The notes: a model not told the origin generated them from the sequence alone. Counted from the first letter of the stretch, positions 34,441 through 46,455 are shown. The stretch is 64,000 nucleotides of DNA from Panthera uncia (GCF_023721935.1 NC_064815.1:20233961-20297960); one strand, 5' to 3'. Program-made: numbers and translations.

Positions 34441-36310
34441 CTGGGGAGGGGCACCTGCCATGGTGATGGCGGGGGCAGGTCAAAGCTGCTCCTTGCTTTC
34501 GTTCAGAACGGTGAGTCTTTCCCGGAGGGCAAAGCCTCTGCCATGTCAGCCGTAGATTCGGAGCCACAGGTCCGCTCCACCGGGCTGGCAGTCAGCGGAG
34601 ACCGTCTTCCAGAATGCGGCAGTAAACAGGTAGGTACTCAACCTCATTGTGGCGCGGTGATGGGTCTTCATCTTTCTTCTGGGTCACCACCGCACTGGGG
34701 TGTTTGCAGAGGCTGAGCCAATCCCCGGGCTAACCTGAGCCGGTTCCTTGTGGGACCATGGAACACCGCACTCTCCTCCTCTCTGTCCTCATGTCCCCAC
34801 ATCAAGTGTGGGGACTCTCGTGAATCCAATGGATCCATCACAGCCTGATGCCCGCTGTCAACTCCACCAACCTCTTCTTCCTTTGCCCGGTCTGCTCATC
34901 TTGTCCAGGCTCCAGATGTGTCTGCCCCTTTGCTCACGGTGGGGAGGGGTCTCCCCATGCCTTTACAGCCCAGTCTCCCGGTTTGGTTGTCCACGTGAGA
35001 AAATCTTGGGGCCAGGAAGGACTCTGGAGGTCTCTCTGGTTACCCTGGCATCTCCCGTGCTTCACCCCTGGACACGGTTGGCAGGCTGATGGCAAGACAC
35101 GCCCTTTCTCGGGAGAGGACTTCTTACTAGACGGGGGAGGCTGTGTTGTCCATGGTGTGGGGCCAAGCAGGAAGGGTGGAGGCACGGGCAGGAAATTCTG
35201 CAGATCAAATGACCCTGTGTGGCCTTGCCCCATGGGTGCCCACTTAGAGAAGATGGCTGTATGTTCATGCTGCACCGAGATAAATGGGTGAGAGCATTCA
35301 GTCACGCAGCGGAACTCCGGCTGCCCAAGATGGCATCCGGACGTCCCAGACGACAGGGGTCACTACCATGGTAAACAGCTCCACCCCCTGGTTGACAAGC
35401 TCTGGCCCACTGATTTGGGCAGCTCTCTTTGGGTAGGATGAGGCCTTTTGCAGATGGACGGAGAAAAGAGTAGAAGTGGGCAATGTTCCGGAGCTCATTC
35501 AGCCCGTGCTTCTCTCCGGAGGAGAAAGAACTATGTCATCGAATTAATTTCACGCCTTCCCGTGGTGAGGGAGTTTGGATCCACCTGAATCCGTCCGGTC
35601 AGGAAAGCGGGGGCCCCCCGTCTCGCTGTCTCCTCACAGAGCAGAGCGCCCAGCAGAGAGCAAGAGAGCTCCATCCGTCCAGCAGCCGAGTATTACACCT
35701 TATCAAGAATTCAGGGCTTCGCTAAAAACTCAGGCACCCTTGAGGTTCCTCTCACAGCAGGAAAATGCATTCAACGATGCTGCCCTTCCACCTTGAAATG
35801 ATAGAGAATCTGAGCATGGCGGGTCCCGTGGCACAGGGGCTCTTTCTGGCCTTCTGTCGGATTTTGGGTGGAGGGACCTTGGACGGAGAGGGAAGGCACG
35901 TAGGAAGGACTATGCTTAGAACAAATGGAGGACTCACGCTCATTCTTTCAGCGAACATCTGTCCCGCAGCCGGCCAGGGCCAGGCTCCGTGACGGGACTG
36001 GCCGTGGACGCCGTGTAAGGCACAGCGCAGGCCTTCAGAGTGCCCACCACCTCTTGGCAGAGGCGCGTGAACAGACCAAAGAACCCCCGGTGGGGAGAGC
36101 GGTGGTAAGGAGTTCCGGGAAGCCTGCGGTACCAATGGGTCCCACCAACTCCTCTGTTTACGCACCTACTTAGAGACCGTGATCGCCAGCATCGATGACG
36201 CGGAGGAGAGCAGAGCGTGAAGGACTGGCATGTTTCATCAGCACGGTAGATGGCCACACGGGGACAGCCTGCCCTGGGTCTCCCTTCTGTGCTAGAAGTT
36301 CATGTCTATT
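34441..36310. other. unassigned, moderately GC-rich intronic sequence
   Basis: Several ORFs of 100-147 codons occur on both strands (for example 34848-35291 plus, 34934-35305 minus, 35752-36165 minus), but none shows a recognisable domain and they overlap each other. Strong donor-like sites lie at 34511 and 34630. Confidence 0.45.
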
Positions 36311-36319
36311 GGTACAAAG

Positions 36320-36515
36320 TCGAGTGAGCGAGGGAATCCCCTGCAGTCTTGTTGGATACAGTTGCTGGATTCCGTCCCCCAGAATCCCGGACTCAGGAGG
36401 CCCGGGGTAGGGCCGGAGGAATTGCATTTCCGACCAGTTCCCGGGTGCCGTTGGTGCTGCTGGTCCAGGAAATCCACTTTAGAGCCTCTGCGTTAGACTA
36501 GTTCAGGATCTTCCC
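36320..36515 (-). mobile_element. MER5-type hAT fragment
   Basis: GGAATTGCATTTCCGACCAG and GTGCTGCTGGTCCAGGAAATCC match the antisense MER5A pattern. Confidence 0.6.
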
Positions 36516-36538
36516 ACCTGAAGAGAACCACGCCTCCT

Positions 36539-36710
36539 GAGGCACCCGAAGCGGGGTCAGTCTGTCAAACCTTCGACTTGGGCTCAAGTCACGATCTCGC
36601 AGTTTGTGAGTTCCAGCCCCACATCAGGTTCCACTCTGACAGCGGGGAGCCTGCTTTGGATTCTCTCTCTCTTCCACTCTCTCTCTCTTTCTCAAAACAA
36701 ACTTAAAAGA
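36539..36710 (+). mobile_element. SINEC, degraded
   Basis: GAGGCACCCGAAGCGGGGTCAG head is eroded; GATCTCGCAGTTTGTGAG and GGAGCCTGCTTTGGATTC remain. Confidence 0.8.
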
Positions 36711-37510
36711 GACACAGAGAGAGCACCATGCTTCCTGAGCAAGAGTAATCTGCATCCACAAATCCACAAAGCGGCACCTGAGGAATGGCCCAAGGAACTG
36801 CAGGTGGGAGATCATAGATACCCACAGCTGCAGATGCTCAGCAAAAGTCCCACAGCCAACCCGGCACTGAGTCTCTGAGTCACTGAGACATCCCACCTGG
36901 TCTCTTCTGCAAGTCCTACATTTCCTCATTCACTTCTAGGTAAACAGAAACACCAGCAATGGTAGCATGGGATTAATTACAATGCAGCATGCCTAAGGAA
37001 AAGCATAGAGAGGAGGAGCGTGCCTGCAAAGTGCGTCAGGGAAGAATTGTAGGAGATGCCTGTTTGATGTTCTTTAATATTTTAATCTTTAAAAGCAACG
37101 CGAGAGATGTTGGATCAACTAAAAAAAAAAAAAAAAAAAGCAACAATAACAGCCTGGGCACAAAGGGAATGAACTAAAATAATGACCGCGGAAGGAATCA
37201 AATGACACTGCAGAATTAACACCTTCAACCGCAGATCGTAGGACCGGAATTAACAATGGGGGGAGAGGGGAAGCAGTGATGTGAAATACAAAGCAAAGAG
37301 ATGAAAATGATCAGAGAAGAGGTGAAAAGTACAGAAACAATGGGGAGAGACTTTAGAACAATTTGTGTTCCCGGAAGGGACCTATTCATAGAACAGGAGA
37401 AAGACAGCAGTCAAAGTCCTTGTCAGGAAACAGCAGGAGGCAGAAACTGACATTAGTGTAAATATGAAACACCCCCTCACAAAACCCCAGCCCAGATCAA
37501 TGCCAAACAT
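36711..37510. other. unassigned intronic sequence
   Basis: Contains an A19 run at 37121-37139; otherwise nothing recognised. Confidence 0.4.
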
Positions 37511-37516
37511 GTAACT

Positions 37517-37615
37517 TGGGGTATCTGGCTGGCTCAGTTGGTGGAGCCTATGACTCTTGATCTTGGGGTTGTGAGTTTGAGCCCCACGTTGGGTGCAGAG
37601 ATAAATTAAAAATAA
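37517..37615 (+). mobile_element. short SINEC (head plus tail only)
   Basis: GGGGTATCTGGCTGGCTC to CCCACGTTGGGTGCAGAG then AAATTAAAAATAAAATC; the CT-rich middle is absent. Confidence 0.85.
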
Positions 37616-37620
37616 AATCA

Positions 37621-37800
37621 GGGGTGCCTGGGTCACTTGAGCGTCAGACTCGATTTCAGTGCAGGTCATAATCCCAGGGTTGTGGGATCCAGCCCCATGT
37701 TGGGCTGAGCATTGAGCCTGCCTGAGATTCTCTCTCTCTTTCAAAAAATAATAATAATAATAATTAAAAAATAAAATCTTAAAGATAAAAATAAATAAAT
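37621..37800 (+). mobile_element. SINEC, tandem to the previous copy
   Basis: GGGGTGCCTGGGTCACTTGAG, B-box-like GTGGGATCCAGCCCC and an (ATA)n-enriched tail. The A box region lacks about 13 bases. Confidence 0.85.
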
Positions 37801-38690
37801 ACAAATCATATAACAACACAGAATGGAAAACATTTTTGAAATGTCATAATGCAATATTCCTACTAGAGTCCAAGAATAAGAAAGAAATGATCATCCAAGT
37901 AAAAACGCAGGCCACTATCTGACCTCTTTGCTCCTCCCTCACATTGAACAATAGAAGATCTGGAGAAGTTTCGAGGGCGCTTTGAGGAGATTTGTGGGAT
38001 TCTAGAATTTTATACCAAGCTGAGTTTTCTGCCATAGGAGATGGTGGGAGCAAAGTATCAGATTATAAGAACTCAGAAAAGGTAGTGTTCACAAATGCTT
38101 CAGTATCAAACTATTTTCAAAAATTCTCTTAGCAGATATTTGGATGAAAGTCAGGTACTCAGCGTTGGGACAGTCGTAGAAAAATGGAAACGAGCATGGA
38201 AATCAATTAAATACAATGAGGTAGCAGAAAGCTGTTATAAATTTTGTTGTAAAATTAAATGCAGAAGCCAAATACTGTTCTAGAAAAATGCACATGGTAG
38301 GAAATGTGTCACAGTAAATTTCCAATTAAACTTAGCAAGGCTATAAAGTGGTGGGTAAGAGGTCAGAAATAAAGGTATTATAAACTTTCTTATCATATGC
38401 AAGCAAAGATGAGAAAATGCAATTTAATTTCCTGAATTTGATAATATAAGAAATCATGGCCTAAGCAATGCATTTGATAAATAGAAAGATATCCACCGGT
38501 ATAATCAAAACAAAACAACTATAGGTTTGGGGTTTTATTTTATTTTTTATGTTTTGCAAAAGACAAAAAGCAAGGAAACCATAGAGAAAGCAGAGGATGA
38601 AATAAAAGTCCAGCCAAACATGTTTATTACAATATAAAAATGGAATTAGCCTCCACCATTGAAAAGCAAAGAATCTCAGGTTGGATTTTT
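37801..38690. other. unassigned AT-rich intronic sequence
   Basis: Probably old L1-like, but not confidently assigned. No exon recognised. Confidence 0.4.
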
Positions 38691-38743
38691 TTTTTTTTAA
38701 TTTTTTTTTTCAGGTTAGTTTTTTTTTTTTTTTTTTAAATCTG

Positions 38744-38950
38744 AGGCACCTGGGTGGCTCAGTCGGTTAAGCATCCGACTTTGGCTCAGGTCATGATCTC
38801 CCAGTTCGTGAGTTTGAGCCCCGTGTCAGGTTCTCTTCTGACAGGTCAGAGCCTGGAGCCTGCATCGGATTCTGTGTCTCTCTCTCTCTCTGTCCCTCCC
38901 CTGCTCTCTCTCTCTCTCTCTCTCTCTCTCAAAAATAAACATTTTTTAAA
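38744..38950 (+). mobile_element. SINEC
   Basis: Head GAGGCACCTGGGTGGCTC, long (CT)n, tail AAAAATAAACATT. It is flanked by T-rich tracts at 38688-38736. Confidence 0.93.
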
Positions 38951-38954
38951 AATC

Positions 38955-39072
38955 CATGCTGAGAACATGGAGTCTTCCTGGGATTCTCCCTCTCCCTCCC
39001 TCTAGCTCTCTCTCTAGCTCTCTCTCTGTCTCCTCCACTCATGCACTCTCTCTCTTAAAACAAATAAACTTT
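38955..39072 (+). mobile_element. SINEC 3' half
   Basis: CCATGCTGAGAACATGGAG then CTCTCCCTCC and (CTCTAG)n, tail AAACAAATAAAC. Head missing; probably an older copy invaded by the preceding SINE. Confidence 0.75.
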
Positions 39073-39309
39073 TTGTTTTAAAAAGAACCTAAAAGGAGAC
39101 AAAGATTTAGCAGAAAATCGATTCCAAAAGAAAACCAGTGCAGCAATATTGATGTAAAAACATTTTTTTTTTCAAATAGAAGGCACTTAATTTTTTTTTT
39201 TGAATTATTTTTGGATAACATATGCCTGATAAATTTAGTATCATTTGACACCACAGGTGATTTTGAAAAATAATTTGATATATCTTGAAACTTTAGGCTC
39301 CTAGCTTTT

Positions 39310-39530
39310 GGTTTTGGTTTTAAATTTTTATTTCTTTAATTCCAGCATAATTAACATACAGTGTTATATTAGGTGCAGATGTACAATATAATGATTCAAC
39401 AGTTCTATACATGACTCAGTGCTCGTCATGACGAACACTCTTTAATCCCCTTTACCTATTCCACCCATCCCCCACCCACCTCCCCTCCGGCAACCATCAG
39501 TTTGTTCTCTCCATATTTAAGAGTCTGAGG
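39310..39530 (-). mobile_element. carnivoran L1 3' end, antisense
   Basis: CAGCATAATTAACATACAGTG, GATGTACAATATAATGATTC, CCCATCCCCCACCCACC and CAGTTTGTTCTCTCC match the antisense L1 3' end; 5'-truncated. Confidence 0.8.
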
Positions 39531-39594
39531 TGGGTGGTTGTTGTTGTTGTTGTTTTTTATTAGTCTCTTTTTGACACTTGCATATGTTTTTAAT

Positions 39595-40530
39595 GACTGA
39601 TTGTGTGTATTGATTAAAGGTATACTGCAGTCCCGTACCCAATCCCAGTGTGTGTGTGGGTTTTTTCCTCACACTACCAAGCAATTCTCCAACACCAGCT
39701 GGGGGTCCTGTAATTCAACCCCATGCTGACCATCTACCTGGAGACAGTATCAGATTCCGGAAGCTAAGGGCTCAATCCCGCAAGACTGCCCTCCACTTGA
39801 GTTGCCAATTGCAAATCCAGGTCGTTACCCGTCCTTCTGACTGGCAGGCTATGAATCAAAAGTCCCTGGGACACCCTTCCTTTGGGTTCTGTTAATTCGC
39901 TAGAGCATCTCACAGAACTCAGAAAACCAGTTTACTCACTAGACTACTGGTTTATCGCAAAGGATACTGAACGATACAAATCAATGGCCAGATAAAGAGA
40001 TACATAGGGTGAGATCCCAAAGGAACTGATGTCCTCATGGAGTTTGGGTCCTGACCCAATGGCACAGGGAAGTGTCACTAACCTAGAAGCTCTCTAAAAT
40101 CCCTTCCTTTTGGGTTTTTATGGAGGCTTCACAATCTAGGCACAATTGATTAAAAAACATTGGACACTGGTGACTGGGTCAACCTCCAGCCCCTCTCCTC
40201 CCTGGAAATCCGGGGGTGGAACTGAAAGTTACAAACCATCTGTGCAGGATTGGTTCCCTTGGCCACCTGCTCCCCGGTCTTACAGAGACTTCCAAAAGTC
40301 ACTCATTAACATAAACCCAGTTGGAGTTGAAAGGGGCTTGGGAATAACCAGACCCCCATTTATGGCCAAAGGCAATTGCAGGAACTGAGGACCAGAGACC
40401 AAATATTTTACCAAAAGATGCTTCCGTTGCTCTTATCACTTTGGAGATTCCAAGGGTTTGGGGCGCTGTGGGGGAGGAACCAGGAACAAAAAAATGGAAG
40501 ACCAAAATATACATTTATTACAAATCACGG
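39595..40530. mobile_element. large LTR-like repeat (ERV, class uncertain)
   Basis: About 930 bases matching the layout of a known mammalian ERV LTR: GGTATACTGCAGTCC, CACCAGCTGGGGGTCC, AGAGCATCTCACAGAACTC, CAAAGGATACTGAACG, TTTGGGTTTTTATGGAGG and CATTTATTACAAATCAC. I think it is a class I (ERV1) LTR such as MER39-type, but the name is from memory. No gag or pol coding region is attached. Confidence 0.6.
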
Positions 40531-41480
40531 TGTCACTGCTCATTCTGTAATGGATGGAGGCTGTAACCTGTTTATCTTGATGTCCTCCCAGTGCCTTTCC
40601 TGGGCTTTTTCACACTCCGTACCGTCTTCCCGGGTGTTGACATCCTTTCTGATGACTTTTATTATCATCTGTAGGCAAGTGACTTTCAAAGCTGTATCAT
40701 TAGCCCATATCTAGATACGGGCTATTCGTTGGGCTGTCCCTCAGGAACCTCCGATGCTCACATCCAGAATTCAGTTGGTCACCTTTCTCTCTAGGTTCCT
40801 TCTTTCTGTGCCCCCATCCGGCTGAACATAAAGCACGGGCGTCATCCTGATTGGCTCATTCTCCTTCACACTCCACACACAATGAATCATTGAGTCCTGC
40901 CCATCACGCTCTCGCGTGGTTTGCGATTCTGTCACCACGGCCCCGCTGCTAAAGAGGGATCGAAGAAGACAACTTGGGTGATAAAAGCAAACGTTTACAC
41001 TTCATGAAGCGGACAGTTTGCATTCGGAGGACTGCAAAGTGGGGCGGAAGGCCGGAGGCTTTTACAGGATAAGGAATAAAGAATAAAGAATAAGGATGAG
41101 ACAAAGAGAAAATATCTGATTGGCTGGGGCCCCACGGTCTTCCTTGTGTTGGGGCGAGGAGGCCCAGCGCTGGCTTGGTGTTTGGGAATCGACTCACTGC
41201 ATGCTTCTGGTGGAGAGGAGCATTTACAAGGACACAACGGTTATCTAAGCTTTGGTGTGCTGATGTGGCACCTCGGGCCGGAACGGCTCCCTCCTGGGCC
41301 TGGAAAGTTACGTGAAGACCGCCATGCTTTCTAAAGCTGTTGCTTTAATAGTCTCTTGTCTGGTCCTCTTGCCCCTTGTCCACGGAGGAGAATTTTTCTC
41401 AAGCCCAAACCTGAGGAAGTAATTTCTCCGGCGAAAATCTTTGAATGGCACCCCATTCTACCCAAAAGATAAAAGCCAAC
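40531..41480. other. unassigned intronic sequence
   Basis: 41000-41340 may be LTR-derived. A (GAATAAA)3 short repeat is at 41072-41094. No exon recognised. Confidence 0.4.
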
Positions 41481-41721
41481 CTCCATTCCTTAAAACATTA
41501 AACCTAGAATTACCATATGATTCAGCACTTTTGCTTCTGGGTGGCATATACCCAAGAAAACTGAGAGCAGGGGCAAGATCAGATATTTGCAGGCCCACAG
41601 CAGCGTGGATAAACCCAAGTGAAATTAGGTAGCCATAAAAGGACAAGACTGTATGATTCTACTTCTATGAGAATCATAGAAGATTCTCTTAGACTCCTGT
41701 TAGAAGAATCTATTAGACTCC

Positions 41722-41857
41722 TGTTAGACTTTTTCTTTTTTCTTTCTTTTTTCTTCCTTTCGTCCTTCCTTTCTTCCTTCCTTCCTTTCTTTCTCTCTCT
41801 CTCTCTCTCTCTCTCTGTTTCTTTCTTTCTCTCTCTCTTTCTCTCTCTTTCTTTCTT
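41722..41857. repeat. CTTT/CT-rich polypyrimidine tract from a SINE tail
   Basis: CTTTTTT, TTCC and CTTT units followed by (CT)n, directly abutting the tail side of the reverse SINE at 41858-42022. Confidence 0.9.
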
Positions 41858-42022
41858 TTGAGAGGGAGAGCACAGGCAGGGGAGGGACAGAGAGAGCAGG
41901 AGAGACAGAATGTTAAGCAGGCTCCACACTCAGCACAGAGTCCAACATGGGGCTTGATCCCACGACCCTGAGATCATGACCTGAGCCAAAATCAAGAGTT
42001 GGATGCTCAACCGACTGTTGAG
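41858..42022 (-). mobile_element. SINEC, older subtype
   Basis: Reverse copy with CCCACGACCCTGAGATCATG and GGAGTCCAACATGGGGC-type variant (reverse strand), head eroded near GACTGTTGAGCCCC. Confidence 0.85.
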
Positions 42023-42241
42023 CCCCGCATGTTAGGCTCTCTACGGAAAGTAGAATGGTGGGTTCCGGGGGGGGCGGGAGTAGCAGAGAGGGGCAATGGA
42101 GAGATGGCATTTCATGACATGGGGTTCCAGCTGAGGAACATGGGAAAAGTTCTGGAGATGGATGGTGGTAATTAATGATTACACAATGATGGGAATGTAC
42201 TTCATGTCACAGAATCGTATACTTGAAAATGGATGAAATGG

Positions 42242-42470
42242 CGGGGCGCCTGGGTGGCTCAGTCGGTGAAGCGTCCGACTTCGGCTCAGGTCACGATCTC
42301 GCAGTCCGTGAGTTCGAGCCCCGCGTCGGGCTCTGGGCTGATGGCTCGGAGCCTGGAGCCTGCTTCGGATTCTGTGTCTCCCTCTCTCTCTGCCCCTCCC
42401 CCGTGCATGCTCTGTCTCTCTCTGTCCCAAAAATAAATAAACGTTAAAAAAAAAATTAAAAAAAAAAAAA
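42242..42470 (+). mobile_element. SINEC (young, full length)
   Basis: Head GGGGCGCCTGGGTGGCTCAG, body near the felid consensus. Perfect 17-bp duplication GAAAATGGATGAAATGG at 42225-42241 and 42471-42487. Confidence 0.97.
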
Positions 42471-42544
42471 GAAAATGGATGAAATGGTAAATTTGTGCTT
42501 ATGTATATTTTACCACAATAAGAAAAAAAAAGTGAAAACAAACA

Positions 42545-43016
42545 AAAAGCAACCAAGTCCCTCACTGGAGCACACAAGACCTTCACTGATTAGCACCCTC
42601 CCCACGGCTCTCCCTGCATCCTCCACCACTGTCTCCTGCTCCCAGACCCCAGAAGACCTCAGCCTATGGCCATTCAAGGACTATGTCAGCTTTCACACCC
42701 TAGGTCTTGGTAGAGCCATGACGTGTGGCCACCATGGCTTCCCTTTGCCTGTCTCCCATGCCCACTCACCCAGCAAACGTCTGTAGGTCTCCGGTTACAG
42801 CCCCGTCCTCCAGAAAGCCCTCTAGAACCCGCTGCCTTTCCCAGGGGTTCCCAAGCCATCCTGTGCTTCCCCTGGCTTGGCTAATAACACACTGGATTAA
42901 AATTACTTATTGGCTTGTCTTTTGAGAGCAAGATTCATGTCCTGTTCACCTTTGCATCTCCATCAGTGTCTGGCATCGAGTCAGCCTCAATAACTATTTG
43001 TTGGATTAGGAAATCA
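42545..43016 (+). mobile_element. L2, long 3' portion
   Basis: CCATTCAAGGACTATGTCAGC, TCCAGAAAGCCCTCTAGAAC, GAGCAAGATTCATGTCCTG, GCATCTCCATCAGTGTCTGG and AACTATTTGTTGGATTAGG follow L2 order to its 3' terminus. Confidence 0.75.
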
Positions 43017-43380
43017 ATCTTTCTGCACTAAGGAATGGCCTCATTTAAGAAATATTAGGACTTTGAGATATAACTCCCTTCACAGACTTTAATGTGTTAC
43101 TTACGGTCTTTGACAAATCAAGTAGTCCCCAGAAAATAAGGTTATAGGAGATAGCAGATTAGAATTGTAAGGCTACGTAATATAATTAATGGAGATAAAT
43201 ATGATTGTGCAATTGACCCTGCAGAGATATCATAATAGAAAACTCCTTATGTTCCTGAAAAATAACAGATGTACTGGCTGCATTCTTTAGCCATGATCTA
43301 GTAAAACCAGAATGAAACAACAAAAACCAAACCCAGGAGAAAGAAAAACAAGTAGGATTGTAAGTAAACAATGGGACGTA
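43017..43380. other. unassigned intronic sequence
   Basis: AT-rich; nothing recognised. Confidence 0.4.
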
Positions 43381-43393
43381 AGAAGTCCTGAGA

Positions 43394-43609
43394 GGGGCAC
43401 CCTGGTGGCCCAGTTGGTTGGGCATCTGACTTCGGCTCGGGTCATGATTTCATCGTTCGTGGGTTTGAGCCCCGCGTCGGGCTCTGTGCCGACAGCCCGG
43501 AGCCTGCTTCGGGTTCTGTGTCTCCCTCTCTCTCTCTGCCCCTCCTCGGCTCGTGCTCTGTTTCGCTGTCTCTCAAAAAGAAATAAATATTTAAAAAATA
43601 TTTTTTTAA
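43394..43609 (+). mobile_element. SINEC
   Basis: Head GGGGCACCCTGGTGGCCCAG with one inserted C. Imperfect duplication AGTCCTGAGA / AGTACTGAGA. Confidence 0.93.
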
Positions 43610-43619
43610 AGTACTGAGA

Positions 43620-45020
43620 GAAACTTAAAACTGCAGCACTATTGAGTATAGTTGCCTGCTGATCTTTTGGCCGGTTTTCTGGAAAAAGAAAAAAAAGCAC
43701 ATCATTCCAAAATTGACTCAAGTAAAATTAAAAAGCTCAGGGACTGATGATCTTGGAAGGAATCCTTGTTGGCATGATGTTTGACAGTGATGCCTTTCAA
43801 ACTTGTAAAAGAGATCTATTCTGACAACATAGGAAACTTGGAATCCTACTTAATTAATTTTGTTTAAATATTAGTATCCTATTATTAAAAGATGACCCAG
43901 ATAGGTGAATGAAAGGAAAATGGAGATTTCTGGAATCTGCATCTTGCCTTGACTTTGTCAGACTCTGGCTGATTCTTTTCACCTAATTTCTGATTTTCAG
44001 CAGAGTCTCAGCTGGATTTCTCCGGCTCCTCCGGTCCTTCCTCCAGCCTTCCAGGAAATTCTTACTCATTTTCTCAGAGTCTCTTTGATTTTGTCACTCT
44101 CAGTCTCTGATCGCGGCACGGTGGATGGCGTGCCCAAATTTTCTCATCTGTGACGTCCGTCACCCTCCTCCTGCATCTCGCCGACCTTCTGGGAGCACCC
44201 AGACTAGCAACCACGTGCTCCCCTATCAAATCTAAAGGACTCTTTAGACCGCGAGTCAACCCTAGGTGCGTCTCATAATTCACTCCATAGTCACTAAACT
44301 GTGATGCTGGAGACAAATCCACTTTACACACCCACCCCAGTTGTTCTTACTTATATAAACGGCTTTGAACTTGAGTCATTTCGATTTCCGGCAAACTTGA
44401 GTCATTTCGATTCAGATCATTTAGATTTAAATCATTTCGATTTCCGGCAAATTTCAAACCCCCTTTCATTTGTTAGAAGAAGGACATATTTCGAGCAAGG
44501 TAATGACTGCTTTACCAAGAAAGCCGGGAAAGAAAAAGGTCGAGAACTTTCTTTCACCGTGATCCACATTAAATTAAAACATTTCTGTATGCATTCTTGG
44601 GTGAGTTATACTGCAGAGACCCCAAAGTCTTAGTGGCCAACATAAGGGTTTATTTCTCTCAAATCGCATGCACCAGGAGCCACGGTGCAGGAGCAGCCCC
44701 TACTTGGTACAAGTGTTTTTGTGACAGAAGGAAAAAAGAAATAGCAGAACACAAGACGGCTTTGCGACTTCTCTTTGGACACCCATCACTTTCATATATG
44801 GCTTTCACTGGCATTTAATTGGCCCAAGCCTGACATCAATGGGCCAGTGGGCAGGGAGAGATGATCCTCTCACAGGGAGGGGGAAAAATCATTAGAAACA
44901 ATAAAATCTGTTACAGCCCACACCCTTTCTCACAAATATTCATTTTCCTCCCTTTAGCCACAAAATAGACTCATCCCTACCCAAGAGAAACACTCAAAAA
45001 TCCCATCCAATTACAATATG
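43620..45020. other. unassigned intronic sequence
   Basis: Contains the 26-bp repeat at 44368. 44600-44900 (AGTCTTAGTGGCCAACATAAG, GGTTTATTTCTCTC) looks like an old antisense LTR relic, unassigned. No exon recognised. Confidence 0.4.
44368..44449. repeat. 26-bp tandem repeat, about three copies
   Basis: Copies at 44368-44393, 44394-44419 and 44425-44449 share TCATTTCGATT, and copies 1 and 3 share TCATTTCGATTTCCGGCA. The middle copy diverges at its end. A short degenerate spacer lies before copy 3. Confidence 0.75.
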
Positions 45021-45037
45021 TAAGACTCAAGATCTAG

Positions 45038-45229
45038 GGGCAGCTGGGTGGCTCAGTTGGTTAAGCGTTCGACTCTGGATTTCGGCTCAAGTCACGATCT
45101 GAAAGTTTGTGGGATCAAGCCCCACATCAGTCTCTGCACTGACAGTGTGGAGTCTGCTTGGGATTTTCTCTCCCTCTCCCTCTCTCTCTGCCCGTCTCTG
45201 TCTCTCAATAAATAAAATAAATGAACAAA
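45038..45229 (+). mobile_element. SINEC, older
   Basis: Head GGGCAGCTGGGTGGCTC. Perfect 16-bp duplication AAGACTCAAGATCTAG at 45022-45037 and 45230-45245, despite a diverged body. Confidence 0.93.
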
Positions 45230-45245
45230 AAGACTCAAGATCTAG

Positions 45246-46100
45246 ACCCTGATGATATACACTAAATCTGGGTATGGTTCCTCCTGATCTGGAGACATAT
45301 GGATTAAAAAAACAAATCCCTCTCCCCTCGCCCCCAACACACTCAACATATAAGGGTGGAACAGACTCGGGTTAACCACCCAAAACAATCCCATCCAGAA
45401 AGAAAGAAGAAAACAATGGAAGACACATAGCGGTCAAAAGCTTAGAGCAATTCTAAAATCTTGCCGTACAGACTTTGGGGTGAGGAATATTCCTTGATTA
45501 GATCCTGGTTCTGCTTCCTGAAAACTGCTCTTGATTTCACTGAATGATGTCAAGAATAATTCCCAGCTTCACCATCTGGGAGACCTTCTGCCCTTTTCCA
45601 CTAGTCTCCTTCCCTCCTGATGAGGGCCTTGGAATACACCTTGCTTTGGGCCTGTGTCACTTATTCTCCTAATGGCTTGTGCCCATAAAAGGTTGGGAGC
45701 CCAAAGATCATTTTATGTTTTGAGTAGTGATAGAGCCTTTTAATCCCATGCTGTTGGTTCTTGCCCAGTAGAGCTCTCTCAAAAAATTCGTCTTTCTTTT
45801 TTTTTAAATGTTGATTTCAATTGTATTTTGCTAATAGCCACAACCACAATTATTTTGAGACATAACTCTCTCTAAAACTAATAACCAATTTCCTTGGAGA
45901 GTCACTTAGCATTTCCAGAGGTTTTAATAAGGACCACTTTGATTTGTTTTGTAATTTATAACATTTCTCAATTTTATCTCTTCTTGGTTGAAGATGAAAA
46001 ACAGTTTCTTCTTTCCATTCTGCAAGACCAGGAATTTCTGAGTGGTCTCCGTTCCTGGCTTGTTCTTTCCTGAGCTCATCTCTCTCTCCTGTTTTGTTTT
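45246..46100. other. unassigned intronic sequence
   Basis: May be the internal part of an old ERV-like repeat, but I cannot assign it. No open coding region. Confidence 0.35.
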
Positions 46101-46216
46101 GTTTCCTTTTTTAAAAAAATTAAGATATAATTGACATGTAACATTACATTAGCTTCCTATGTGTATGATAATGATGGGATATTTGTATATATTGCAAAAT
46201 AATCACCACAATCATC

Positions 46217-46455
46217 TTTTTAAGTGTATTTCTTTATTTTGAGAGAGAGAGAATGATTATGAGCAGGGGAGGGGCAGAGAGAGAGAGGGGGAGTGAGAGA
46301 GAGAGAGAGATAGAGAGAGAGAGAGAATCTCAAGCAGGCTCCATGCTGTCAGCACGGAGCCTGCTGCAGGGCTCGAACTCACAAACCGTGAGATCATGAC
46401 CGGAGCCAACATCCTGAGCCGGACACTTAACCGACGGAGCCACCTGGGCGCCCCC
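46217..46455 (-). mobile_element. SINEC with long (GA)n
   Basis: Reverse copy in the antisense L1; purine tract of about 65 bases; head ends CCTGGGCGCCCC. Confidence 0.93.

Larger units (their letters stand above)
41480..42540 (+). mobile_element. old L1 3' end, sense, split by two SINEs
   Basis: GAATTACCATATGATTCAGC and GGTGGCATATACCCAAG before the first SINE, GGAAAGTAGAATGGTGGG and GTTCTGGAGATGGATGGTGG between them, and ATGTATATTTTACCACAATAAG after the second form one ordered L1M 3' end. Confidence 0.8.

Noticed and set aside
39595..40530. Endogenous retrovirus with coding genes
   Set aside because: Only LTR-like sequence is visible; no gag, protease, polymerase or envelope reading frame adjoins it.
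42242..42330. tRNA-like sequences with A and B boxes (in every SINE head)
   Set aside because: They are SINE heads derived from tRNA, with target-site duplications and A-rich tails, not functional tRNA genes.
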